NCBI RefSeq assembly: GCF_000231445.1 | Contig: NZ_AGFR01000003.1 | Location: forward strand, 558,001-622,000 | Reading direction: 5' to 3' | Source of the DNA: Commensalibacter intestini A911 | Lineage (GTDB): Bacteria > Pseudomonadota > Alphaproteobacteria > Acetobacterales > Acetobacteraceae | Length of the DNA stretch: 64,000 bases | Part shown: positions 36,641 through 45,232 of the stretch, in pieces | How the letters are laid out: the number at the start of each line of letters is the position of its first letter | Position numbering within the stretch: position 1 is the first letter of the stretch | The notes under the pieces: model-generated | What the model saw: only the letters and a program-made list of their open reading frames with translations | Databases searched by the model: none | Told to the model about the DNA's origin: nothing | Program-made: the position numbers and the translations under genes

Positions 36641-37261
36641 CTATAGGTATAATGAGTTTTTATTTAATATAGATATTACTTGATTATATTGTATTTTGAA
36701 ATCTTGTAATAATTTTGAATTATGGTTGTTTATTTTTTCTTTTTGATCATTAGTAAAGGCTTTTTCTTGAATAAGTTTTTGTAGATTATCTAAAGTTTTA
36801 ATAAAGTCATTAATTATATTAATTAATGTCGTAAAATCTTGTTTGTCCTTTATATCAGAAATTTGGATAAGAATTCCAAAATTTTTATAATACTTGATAA
36901 GGCTACTATATTCTTTTCGCATGGTATCAAAAAAAATCGAGAGATTTGTTTTATCATGATATTCTATTACTGTATTTATACCACTATATAATTTCATGAC
37001 TGTTATCAAGAATTCATCTTTATTGTTTAGAATACTTGTGGACGTTTCGCTTAATAATTCAGCTCTTTTTTGTTTTTTAAAATCTTGCATTGTGATAACG
37101 GCAAAACAAGCAGCAAAAATAGTGGCTAAGCTTGCAATTAAAGTGAACAAACCATTTAAAATATTAAAATAATCAGGATATTTTATTTTTATATATAGAA
37201 ATATTGCTATCCCAAAAATAGTCGTAATTCCTATAATAATACTGATTAAAATTTTATTCAT
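36641..37261 (-). CDS. Orphan membrane protein with two N-terminal helices, downstream of lpxB
   Basis: The 206-residue protein has two hydrophobic helices (about 4-24 and 34-57) joined by a short loop, then a long, Lys/Asn-rich helical domain of about 145 residues ending in the cytoplasm. Base composition is visibly more AT-rich than lpxB. Its ATG lies three bases after the lpxB stop, so it is probably co-translated with lpxB. The layout recalls small membrane-tethered coiled-coil proteins. I recognise no family and assign no function. Confidence 0.6.
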   Translation of the reverse strand: MNKILISIIIGITTIFGIAIFLYIKIKYPDYFNILNGLFTLIASLATIFAACFAVITMQDFKKQKRAELLSETSTSILNNKDEFLITVMKLYSGINTVIEYHDKTNLSIFFDTMRKEYSSLIKYYKNFGILIQISDIKDKQDFTTLINIINDFIKTLDNLQKLIQEKAFTNDQKEKINNHNSKLLQDFKIQYNQVISILNKNSLYL

Positions 37262-37264
37262 TAA

Positions 37265-38422
37265 TTACCCCTTAATCATCTCCAAAATCTCTTTGGCAGC
37301 AACATGGGAAGGCAGTTCACCATTCGGGCCAGAAAGTTGGTGCATAATTTGGATAAATGCATCTTGTTGAGCTTTGGCTTTTTCTGGATCGGTTAATAAT
37401 CCCATCAACATGGCAGAGAGCTTTTCTGGATGGCAATTTTCTTGCAATAATTCTGGAACAATTTGGTCATTTGCAAGGAGATTCAACATACAAACATAAG
37501 GCACTTTGATCATGCGTCGTGCAATCATCGCCGTCACAGGATTAACACGATATGTCACTGCCATTGGCACTTTTGCCAATGCGAGCTCTAACGTTGTTGT
37601 GCCTGATTTGGTAAGGGCAGCATTGGCCGCAGCATAAGCATTATATTTATCTTGAGGGTCATGAATAATAATGGGTTTGACTGGCCAATTATTAACCATA
37701 TGCAACACACGTTCTTTTGCCAAAGGAGAGGTCGGGATGACCGCTGTAACATCATGAAGTTGTCGTTTTAATAGGCTTAATGTCTGTTTAAAGACGGGCA
37801 TTAATTTAGGCAGCTCGGAACGACGGCTGCCAGGCATAAATAAAACAATAGGAGCTTTATCGCTAAGTTGATGATCTTGTCGAAATTGCTCTGCATTTCC
37901 ATGATGGACTTCGGTTTCTAAAATAGGATGCCCAACAAATGTGCTTTGTAATCCGTGTTTAGAAAAGAACTCTTTTTCAAAAGGCAGCAAGCATAAAAGC
38001 TTTTCCCACAGACCTGGGAATTTCTTTACACGGCTTTCGTGCCAAGCCCAGACTTGAGGCGCAACATAATGCACTCTAGGAATGGATAAATCTGTAATGC
38101 GTTTTAATAATCGTAAAGAAAAGCCTGGGCTATCAATCGTAACAACAACATCAGGGCGAACCGTTTTAATATGCTCTACGGCTTGATTTAACCGATTGGA
38201 TAGCATACGGATTTTTGGTAAAACTTCGACCAATCCCATCACCGCAAGGTCTTGCATAGGGAATAAGAGTTCCAGCCCTTGTTCCTGCATCTTAGGGCCA
38301 CCAACACCACAAAATTTTAAGGATGGATTGAAATGACGTAATGCTTTGATCAGCTTTGCGCCCAATTCATCCCCACTGGTTTCACCAGCCAATAACCAAA
38401 TTGTATGTGTTGTTGTGCTCAT
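37265..38422 (-). CDS. lpxB: Lipid-A-disaccharide synthase
   Basis: This GT19 enzyme joins UDP-2,3-diacylglucosamine and lipid X into the lipid A disaccharide at the inner membrane. In 385 residues the family signatures are clear: WLLAGETSGDELGAKLIKAL (9-28), GVGGPKMQEQGLELLFPM, TIDSPGFSLRLLK, HYVAPQVWAWHESRVKKF, LPGSR-type FMPGSRRSEL and KSGTTTLELAL. It lies downstream of hisI by 20 bases on the same strand; the two are probably co-transcribed. Confidence 0.96.
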   Translation of the reverse strand: MSTTTHTIWLLAGETSGDELGAKLIKALRHFNPSLKFCGVGGPKMQEQGLELLFPMQDLAVMGLVEVLPKIRMLSNRLNQAVEHIKTVRPDVVVTIDSPGFSLRLLKRITDLSIPRVHYVAPQVWAWHESRVKKFPGLWEKLLCLLPFEKEFFSKHGLQSTFVGHPILETEVHHGNAEQFRQDHQLSDKAPIVLFMPGSRRSELPKLMPVFKQTLSLLKRQLHDVTAVIPTSPLAKERVLHMVNNWPVKPIIIHDPQDKYNAYAAANAALTKSGTTTLELALAKVPMAVTYRVNPVTAMIARRMIKVPYVCMLNLLANDQIVPELLQENCHPEKLSAMLMGLLTDPEKAKAQQDAFIQIMHQLSGPNGELPSHVAAKEILEMIKG

Positions 38423-38442
38423 GATGTTGCTCTTATTTATAA

Positions 38443-38841
38443 TTATTGATGATATAGTTGATTGGGATCCATCAAAGGTTTGCTGACCTCGACGATTTCT
38501 CCGTTACGATATGCATGAAAGAAACAGTTGCGACGCCCTGTATGACAAGCTACGCCTTTTTGATCAACCAACAATAAAAGTGTATCGCCATCACAATCAA
38601 GGCGCATTTCAACCAAAGTTTGCACTTGTCCAGAGGTTTCTCCTTTACGCCATAATTTTTGGCGGCTGCGAGAAAAATAACAAACCTGATTGGTGGTTAA
38701 TGTTTCATGAATAGATTCTTTATTCATCCATGCCATCATCAAGACTTCGCCTGTATCATGTTGTTGAGCAATAGCAGCAATTAAACCATCTTGGTTAAAC
38801 TTCATCATAGAGATAAAGGAATTAATGGATGAATTCGTCAT
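38443..38841 (-). CDS. hisI: Phosphoribosyl-AMP cyclohydrolase
   Basis: This enzyme opens the adenine ring of phosphoribosyl-AMP, the third step of histidine synthesis. In 132 residues it shows VLMMAWMNKESI, YFSRSRQKLWRKGETSG, the metal-binding DCDGDTLLLLV and CHTGRRNCFFH with the zinc-binding cysteines. The PRA-PH (HisE) domain is absent, so it is the monofunctional form. No other his gene is near. Confidence 0.95.
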   Translation of the reverse strand: MTNSSINSFISMMKFNQDGLIAAIAQQHDTGEVLMMAWMNKESIHETLTTNQVCYFSRSRQKLWRKGETSGQVQTLVEMRLDCDGDTLLLLVDQKGVACHTGRRNCFFHAYRNGEIVEVSKPLMDPNQLYHQ

Positions 38842-38913
38842 TATATGTAGACCTTTAAAGCGAGATAAAATAATATTCGTTAGATATGTTCTTTTGACCA
38901 GTATAAGGTTTAT

Positions 38914-39828
38914 ATGAAATCGTCGATAGTAAAAAATATTTTGTTTATCACGTCTACTCGTTTAGGGGACGCTGTGATTTCAACAGGAATATTAAACCAT
39001 TTACTGCAAACTTATCCTACGGCTGAATTTACAATCGCTTGTGGTTCGGTAGCCTCTGGGATATTCGAAAGAATGCCTCGCTGTAAACAAGTATTGATTA
39101 TGGAAAAGCAGCGTTATGATTTACATTGGTTTACGTTGTGGAAGCAGTGTGTTTTACAATCGTGGGATTTAATTGTTGATCTCAGAGGTTCTGCCATTAG
39201 TTACGTTTTGTGGGCAAAGAAAAGAGTTGTTATTCGTGGTGGCAGGATCAAAGAAAAGAGAGTAGAGTATTTAGCAAGAGCTTTCCATCTGCAACCAGCA
39301 CCTTTACCTGTTATGTGGATAGATCAAGAAGATAGAGCCCTTGCAGAGTGTTATTTACCTAATAATACTTATATCGCATTGGCGCCGACGGCGAATTGGG
39401 CTGGCAAAGTGTGGGATGTAAATCGTTTTATTAAATTGGCTCATAGAATACAAACCTTGTTTCCTAACAGTCAGTTTGCAGTTTTTTATGGTCCAGGACA
39501 GCAAGAATATGAAATGGCGAGCCCTTTGTTAAATGCAGATTTGCCGATTATTGATGTGGGGGGTAATTTTACGCTTGCGCAAGTTGCGGCAATGTTTTCG
39601 CAATGTAAAGCTTTTGTGGGTAATGATTCTGGGTTAATGCACTTAGCTGCGGCTTGTGGAATCCCTGTATTGGGATTGTTTGGTCCCAGTCAAGTTTCAG
39701 AATATGCCCCAGCTGGAAAAAAAGCAACGGCAGTTGTTGCAGATGGAGAGAAAGGGAAGGCTTCTATGAATGCCTTATCTGTTGATAAAGTTTTTGTGGT
39801 TTTTAAAACTTTGTTTGAAGAGAGATAA
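38914..39828 (+). CDS. Glycosyltransferase family 9 (heptosyltransferase-type)
   Basis: The 304-residue GT9 protein probably adds heptose or a related sugar to the LPS core on the cytoplasmic face. Motifs are ILFITSTRLGDAVISTGIL at the start, WDLIVDLRGSAISY, and the nucleotide-sugar-binding VGNDSGLMHLAAACG followed by PVLGLFGPS. It is the first of a same-strand set with a GT4 enzyme and an AsnB-type protein. The exact sugar cannot be told. Confidence 0.88.
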   Translation: MKSSIVKNILFITSTRLGDAVISTGILNHLLQTYPTAEFTIACGSVASGIFERMPRCKQVLIMEKQRYDLHWFTLWKQCVLQSWDLIVDLRGSAISYVLWAKKRVVIRGGRIKEKRVEYLARAFHLQPAPLPVMWIDQEDRALAECYLPNNTYIALAPTANWAGKVWDVNRFIKLAHRIQTLFPNSQFAVFYGPGQQEYEMASPLLNADLPIIDVGGNFTLAQVAAMFSQCKAFVGNDSGLMHLAAACGIPVLGLFGPSQVSEYAPAGKKATAVVADGEKGKASMNALSVDKVFVVFKTLFEER

Positions 39829-39877
39829 GATTATTGCTATACGGATTTTTTGCCTGAGTTTGAATTGGAATAAATAA

Positions 39878-40909
39878 ATGGATAAGTTACGTGTTGCTCA
39901 TATCATGGCTGGAGCAGCAAATGGTGGGGCAGAATTATTTTATGAGCGTTTATGTATAGCGCAACATGAGCAAGGATTGAATATTTTATCAATTATTCGT
40001 CATAATCCAGATCGATTAGAATTATTAAAAAGTAAAGGGTTATTGCCAAAAGAGTTATCTTTTGGAGGGCGTATAGATTTTATTACAAAACGTAAAATGA
40101 AGAAAATGCTAAAAGACTTTTGTCCAAGAGTCGCTGTTGCATGGATGAGTAGGGCTGCAAATTTTATGCCTGTTGGTGATTGGGTATCAGTAGGACGTTT
40201 AGGTGGTTTTTACGATTTAAGATATTACAAAAATTGTGATCATTTAGTTGGCAATACGAAAGGTATTGTAAAGTGGTTGTTGGAACAAGGGTGGCCAGAA
40301 CATCGTGCGCATTACGTTCCTAATTTTGCTAGAGACTTTCCTAATGTAATACCTCAACGTCCTCATTATATTCCTGAAAATGCGCCTTTTTTATTGGCTA
40401 TGGGGCGTTTGCATACGAATAAAGGTTTTGATACGTTAATTAAGGCTATGCCTTATATAAAAGATGCACATCTTTTGATCGCAGGAGAAGGTGATCAACG
40501 AGATAGCTTACAATGCTTAGCTAACTCTTTAGGGGTTGCCGATCGCGTGCATATGCCTGGATGGGTGACAGATATCTCTCATATTTTATCAGAGTGCGAT
40601 GTATTTGTATGCTCTTCACGACATGAGCCTTTAGGGAATATTGTTCTGGAGGCTTTTGCAGCAACTAAACCTGTGGCGGCCTTGGCTTCTCAAGGGCCAT
40701 CAGAGTTGATTGATGATGGTGAGAATGGGTTATTATCTCCATTAGAAGATGAAAATTTATTAGCTCAATCCATACAAAAATTATTAGATCTTCCGGAATT
40801 TGCACAGAAAATCGCACAAGCAGGTCGTCAAAAATTTGAACAAGAATTTAGTAAAGAAACTGTATTACAACAGTGGTATAATTTTTTAAGTAAAGTCGAA
40901 AAAGCTTAA
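39878..40909 (+). CDS. Glycosyltransferase family 4
   Basis: This GT-B retaining glycosyltransferase has 343 residues: N-terminal AHIMAGAANGGAELFYERL, then LLAMGRLHTNKGFDTLIKA (the GT4 sugar-nucleotide domain) and the EX7E motif region SRHEPLGNIVLEAFA. It lies between the GT9 gene and asnB; its stop codon overlaps the next ATG by one base (TAATG). It is probably part of LPS or another surface saccharide pathway. Confidence 0.88.
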   Translation: MDKLRVAHIMAGAANGGAELFYERLCIAQHEQGLNILSIIRHNPDRLELLKSKGLLPKELSFGGRIDFITKRKMKKMLKDFCPRVAVAWMSRAANFMPVGDWVSVGRLGGFYDLRYYKNCDHLVGNTKGIVKWLLEQGWPEHRAHYVPNFARDFPNVIPQRPHYIPENAPFLLAMGRLHTNKGFDTLIKAMPYIKDAHLLIAGEGDQRDSLQCLANSLGVADRVHMPGWVTDISHILSECDVFVCSSRHEPLGNIVLEAFAATKPVAALASQGPSELIDDGENGLLSPLEDENLLAQSIQKLLDLPEFAQKIAQAGRQKFEQEFSKETVLQQWYNFLSKVEKA

Positions 40910-42684
40910 TGTGTGGTGTGGCGGGTATTGCGCTTAAATCAGGGCAATTTATTTCTGAAGAGCAAAATAATCAATTAAAGCAAGCATTGGCGCATCGTGG
41001 CCCAGATGGCTCGGGAGAATGGCTTAATCAGCATGCCGTATTGGTTCATACTCGCCTTTCTATCATTGATATAGAAGGGGGGCAGCAGCCTTTTCTATAT
41101 AAAGATCAATTGGCTGCGGTGGTGAATGGTGAGATTTATAATGATCTTGATCTTCGTCAAAATCTTCGTGATTACCCTTTTAAAACTGCCAGTGATTGTG
41201 AAGGGGTTCTCCCTTTATGGCAGCAGTTTCGTGAAAAATATCCTGAGAAACTACGTGGGATGTATGGGGTTGCGCTGGTTGATATTGATGAACATACGGT
41301 GGTATTAAGTCGAGATCCTTTTGGAATAAAGCCTTTATATTACGCTTGTGTTGATCAAGGTGTTGTTTTTGCTTCAGAAGCACAGGCATTGATAAAAGCA
41401 GGTTTTGTGAAACCTGTTATCCGACCGCAAGGATTAACAGCGCTTTTACAGTTACAATTTGTTCCTGGAAAAGAAACTATTTTTGAGAATATCCATCGTT
41501 TGCTTCCAGGTGAAACGTTGATGATTAAAGATGGAGTGATTGTTCAGAAAGATCGTCTTGAAGTTTTTAAAGAGCGTAAGAAACATATTTGTGATCCAGA
41601 GGTTGCTTTATCCGAATTGGATCAACTTCTAGAGGAAACAGTCCGTATTCATGAACGTTCAGATGTTCCTTTTGGGTTATTCTTATCTAGTGGTATAGAT
41701 AGCTCTATCATTTTAAAAATGATGCAGCGCTTAGGGAAAGAAAAACGTGTTCGCGCTTGGACAGCGCGTTTTGAAACTGATAATCGTCAAGGATATGTTG
41801 CAGATGAAACGGATCAGGCCGCATTAATGGCAAAATCTGTTGGCGCAGAGCATCATATTTTTTCTATTACACAACAACAAGTATGGCAGAATTTGCCACA
41901 GATTGTTGCGTGTATGGATGATCCTGTTGCTGATTATGCGATTATTCCTACTTGGTTTTTGGCCAAGGAAGCCAGCCAATCTGTGACGGTAATTTTATCT
42001 GGTGAAGGGGGAGATGAGCTCTTTGCTGGATATGGTCGCTATCGTAAGGCCAGTCAACCTTGGTGGTGTGGTGGTAAGAAAATGTATCGTAAAGGTGTAT
42101 TTGATCAAACGGATTACTTGCATACCTCACTATCCTCTTGGCGGGATAAAATAACTGCATATGAAAAAGAGAGCGATTTCTCTCAAATGACGCGCTTAAC
42201 CAAAGCACAAAAGATTGATATTGAAACATGGCTTCCTAATGATCTGTTGATTAAATTAGATCGTTGTTTAATGGCGCATGGTATCGAGGGTAGAGTTCCG
42301 TTTCTTGATAAAAAAATTGCTGAGTTTGCGTTTGGTCTTTCAGATTCGTTAAAGGTTCAAAATCGACAAGGAAAGTGGATTTTACGTAAATGGTTAGAGC
42401 GATATTTCCCAGAATCTAATCCGTTTGCTTCTAAATTAGGGTTCAGTGTTCCTATTGGATTATGGATTGAACAACAAGCTGCGACATTGGCACCATTAGT
42501 TTCTAAACAAATAGGGATACAAGAAATCGCTTTTTCTGATAAAATAGTAAAATTATTTGAAAAAGCCTCTGGTCGAAAAGAGCGCTATATGGCATGGCAT
42601 TTATTGTTTTATGCTTTATGGCATCAAATACATATTTTAGGGAAGTTTCCTGACGGTTCTGTAACAGATATTTTGGCGGATTAA
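40909..42684 (+). CDS. asnB: Asparagine synthase (glutamine-hydrolysing) family protein
   Basis: In 591 residues the glutaminase domain opens with MCGVAGI, where Cys2 is the nucleophile, and contains HRGPDGSGEW and VNGEIYN. The synthetase domain has the ATP-binding LFLSSGIDSSI (about 256-266, SSG in place of the usual SGG) and LSGEGGDELFAGYGRY. The protein may make free asparagine. The one-base overlap with a glycosyltransferase gene, however, suggests amidation of a sugar, as AsnB homologues do in some LPS and exopolysaccharide loci. This second role is inference. Confidence 0.88.
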   Translation: MCGVAGIALKSGQFISEEQNNQLKQALAHRGPDGSGEWLNQHAVLVHTRLSIIDIEGGQQPFLYKDQLAAVVNGEIYNDLDLRQNLRDYPFKTASDCEGVLPLWQQFREKYPEKLRGMYGVALVDIDEHTVVLSRDPFGIKPLYYACVDQGVVFASEAQALIKAGFVKPVIRPQGLTALLQLQFVPGKETIFENIHRLLPGETLMIKDGVIVQKDRLEVFKERKKHICDPEVALSELDQLLEETVRIHERSDVPFGLFLSSGIDSSIILKMMQRLGKEKRVRAWTARFETDNRQGYVADETDQAALMAKSVGAEHHIFSITQQQVWQNLPQIVACMDDPVADYAIIPTWFLAKEASQSVTVILSGEGGDELFAGYGRYRKASQPWWCGGKKMYRKGVFDQTDYLHTSLSSWRDKITAYEKESDFSQMTRLTKAQKIDIETWLPNDLLIKLDRCLMAHGIEGRVPFLDKKIAEFAFGLSDSLKVQNRQGKWILRKWLERYFPESNPFASKLGFSVPIGLWIEQQAATLAPLVSKQIGIQEIAFSDKIVKLFEKASGRKERYMAWHLLFYALWHQIHILGKFPDGSVTDILAD

Positions 42685-42699
42685 GAAAGAAGTAAAAAG

Positions 42700-44019
42700 A
42701 TGCATTATGATTTAATTCTTAAAAACGGCACTTGTATTTTTCCTTGGGGAGAAGAAAAGGTAAATATTGGTGTTAAAGATGGTCGTATTCTTTCTTTGAC
42801 TGTTGGACAAAATGATGACGCAAAACAAGTCGTTGATGCGCAAGGACTACATGTTTTACCTGGCTTAATGGATTGCCATGTTCATTTTCGTGAACCTGGA
42901 AATGCCTTGGTTGAAACGATTGAAACAGGAACCAGAGCTGCAGCATTAGGTGGGTTAACGACTGTTTTTGATATGCCTAATACCAATCCAGCAATTGCTG
43001 ACTTAGAGATGGTAGAATGGAAACAAAAACGTGCCAGTGAAACCAGTTGGATTAATTTTGGGTTCTATATTGGCGCGACCAGAGAAAATACAAAAGATCT
43101 TGCAAGCTTAGAATCTCAAAAAGGTGTTTGTGGGATCAAAGTGTATGCAGGTTCCTCAACAGGCTCTTTGATGGTTGAAGATGACGCAAGTCTTGGGCAA
43201 GTTATGTTACATGGGCATCGTCGTGTTTGTTATCATGCCGAAGATGAGTATCGTTTACAAGAACGCAAAAAGCTTTTTTGTGAAGGAATGCCTTATGAAA
43301 ATCATCGCTTATGGCGTGATGAAGAATGTGCATTTTTAGGCACGCGTCGTATTATTGCGTTGGCTCGTAAAACAGGTCGTCCTGCTCATATCCTTCATAC
43401 AACCACTCAAGAAGAGTTGGAGTGGTTGGTTGATCATAAAGATATTGCAACAGTCGAAGTGCTGGCTAATCATTTAACGCAAATTGCTCCAGAATGTTAT
43501 GAACGTTTAAAGGGGTTCGCAGTGATGAACCCACCTATTCGGGATCAACGCCATTATGATGCATGTTGGGAAGCGATAAGAAATGGTGTTGTCGATGTCG
43601 TTTCATCTGATCATGCGCCACATGATCCAGAATTAAAAGCTAAGCCTTGGTTATGTTGTCCATCAGGCATGTTGGGGGTGCAAACAATTGTGCCGTTAAT
43701 GTTAAATCATGTGAACGAAGGACGTTTATCTCTCAGTCGTTTGGCAGATGTGATGGCTGCTAATCCCGCACGTATTTATGGCATGCCAACAAAAGGGCGT
43801 ATTCAGGTGGGATATGATGCAGATTTTACAGTGGTTGATATGCAAAAAAAACGTCGTATTACTAATGATTGGATAGCATCTCCTGCAGGTTGGACACCTT
43901 ATGATCAAGTAGAAGTTAAAGGCTGGCCTATGGTAACGATTGTCAAAGGACGTATTGTTATGCAAAATGATGAAATGCAAGGAACACCAGAAGGCGAGTT
44001 GGTTAATTTTTTACCATAG
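42700..44019 (+). CDS. pyrC: Dihydroorotase
   Basis: This amidohydrolase of 439 residues forms dihydroorotate in pyrimidine synthesis. Metal ligands are visible: DCHVHFREPG (His60, His62), the carboxylated Lys in GIKVYAGSSTG (about 147), His in CYHAEDE and PAHILHTTT, and Asp in SSDHAPHD. The length and the MDCHVHFREPG form are those of class I dihydroorotases, which resemble allantoinase and hydantoinase. It follows asnB by 15 bases and may be read from the same transcript. Confidence 0.9.
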   Translation: MHYDLILKNGTCIFPWGEEKVNIGVKDGRILSLTVGQNDDAKQVVDAQGLHVLPGLMDCHVHFREPGNALVETIETGTRAAALGGLTTVFDMPNTNPAIADLEMVEWKQKRASETSWINFGFYIGATRENTKDLASLESQKGVCGIKVYAGSSTGSLMVEDDASLGQVMLHGHRRVCYHAEDEYRLQERKKLFCEGMPYENHRLWRDEECAFLGTRRIIALARKTGRPAHILHTTTQEELEWLVDHKDIATVEVLANHLTQIAPECYERLKGFAVMNPPIRDQRHYDACWEAIRNGVVDVVSSDHAPHDPELKAKPWLCCPSGMLGVQTIVPLMLNHVNEGRLSLSRLADVMAANPARIYGMPTKGRIQVGYDADFTVVDMQKKRRITNDWIASPAGWTPYDQVEVKGWPMVTIVKGRIVMQNDEMQGTPEGELVNFLP

Positions 44020-44077
44020 AAAATTTGTTTAATTTGAGTTATTTATAAACGCTTATGTATCTTTTGAAGGTGATAAA

Positions 44078-44452
44078 ATGAAAATTTTACTACAAGTAGG
44101 GATTGTTGGGTTGGGAATGGTTGTTGGTAGCGCTGCATTTGCGCAAGATTGGGCAGCAAGCTGTGGTCGTGAACCTAAAGCACCAACAGTAAATGTATCG
44201 AATGTAACGAATTATAATAGTAGTGTTGAGCATTTCACAGCTTATGATAAAGCAGCTCGCGCTTATTATAATTGTGTCGCGAAAATTTCTAGTGCTAAGC
44301 AAACAGCAATTAGTCAAAAAGCGAAGGCAGATATGGAGCCTTATCAGAAAGCAACAACCGAAATTCGTGCTCGTCTTGCATCGAATTTAACAAAAATGCA
44401 GACAGAGTTAAAAGCTGGTGGAAAAAAATTAGGGGCAAAACCTAAAAAATAG
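44078..44452 (+). CDS. Small secreted protein of unknown function
   Basis: The 124-residue protein has a classical signal peptide (VGIVGLGMVVGSAAFA, cleavage before QDW near residue 23). The mature part has two Cys (SCGR, YYNCV) that may form a disulfide, then a Lys/Ala-rich helix ending in a basic tail (KKLGAKPKK). A good GAAGGTG site precedes the ATG. Not recognised; probably periplasmic. Confidence 0.6.
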   Translation: MKILLQVGIVGLGMVVGSAAFAQDWAASCGREPKAPTVNVSNVTNYNSSVEHFTAYDKAARAYYNCVAKISSAKQTAISQKAKADMEPYQKATTEIRARLASNLTKMQTELKAGGKKLGAKPKK

Positions 44453-44529
44453 GCTATGTAGAAGTAGTGCTGTTTTGTTCTGTGAAGAAATAAGGTAGGC
44501 ATGCTCGATAAGAAAAGGAGAATAGATAG

Positions 44530-45222
44530 GTGTCTGAAGACCTATTCAAAGAAATTGATACAGATTTGCGCGTAGAAAAAATGAAAAATACAGCGCGTCG
44601 GTATGTTGTGTTCGTTGTTGTATTAGTGGTTGTAGCGTTAGCTGCGCTTGGAATATGGCAATTTAAAAGTTGGCAACATCATAAAGCTGTTGAACAAGCC
44701 TCTTTTTCTTATTTTAATACGATGCAGCCTGTTATTGCAATGATTTCTGGGCAAACAATATCTGATGCTGCTAAAAACACAGCAATTGCACAGTTAAAAA
44801 CACTTTCTGGGAATTCACCTCAAGCAGTGCGTGCTTTGGCTCAGCTAGAACAAGCTGGTTTGTTGGCAGGTCAAGGCAAGGTCAAAGAGGCTTCTGTGAT
44901 TTGGGAAACATTATGTGGAGATCAAACCGCACCAGAAGCATTTCGTTCTTTGGCGGGTGTGTTATGGATTCAACATCATCTAGATACAGCAGTACCTGCT
45001 GATTTACGTAATCGTATTAGTAAACTTCTTGGGCAACAAACGCCTTGGTATGGATTACTAAAAGAATCTGAAGCATTATTAGATTTGCGTACAGGTAAAT
45101 TAATCGAGGCACGTCAAATTTTTGGACAATTATCGATTGATACCAATACGTCTCCTGGTGTACGTCAACGTGCTAGTATGATGTTACAAATTATTGCTCA
45201 TAACAAAACTGCAAATAAATAA
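44530..45222 (+). CDS. YfgM-like membrane-anchored TPR protein
   Basis: The 230-residue protein has one N-terminal membrane helix (about 24-46) and a periplasmic helical domain with TPR-like pairs (RALAQLEQAGLLAGQGKVKEA). In enterobacteria YfgM associates with the Sec translocon and periplasmic chaperones. Here the gene stands immediately before bamB and der, the same order as yfgM-bamB-der in E. coli, which supports the call. A GTG start follows AGGAGA. Confidence 0.8.
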   Translation: MSEDLFKEIDTDLRVEKMKNTARRYVVFVVVLVVVALAALGIWQFKSWQHHKAVEQASFSYFNTMQPVIAMISGQTISDAAKNTAIAQLKTLSGNSPQAVRALAQLEQAGLLAGQGKVKEASVIWETLCGDQTAPEAFRSLAGVLWIQHHLDTAVPADLRNRISKLLGQQTPWYGLLKESEALLDLRTGKLIEARQIFGQLSIDTNTSPGVRQRASMMLQIIAHNKTANK

Positions 45223-45232
45223 GGTAACCCCC

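Noticed and set aside
45194-45232. Upstream start for bamB overlapping the YfgM-like gene
   Set aside because: The ATG at 45233 has a better ribosome binding site and gives a proper Tat/lipoprotein signal.
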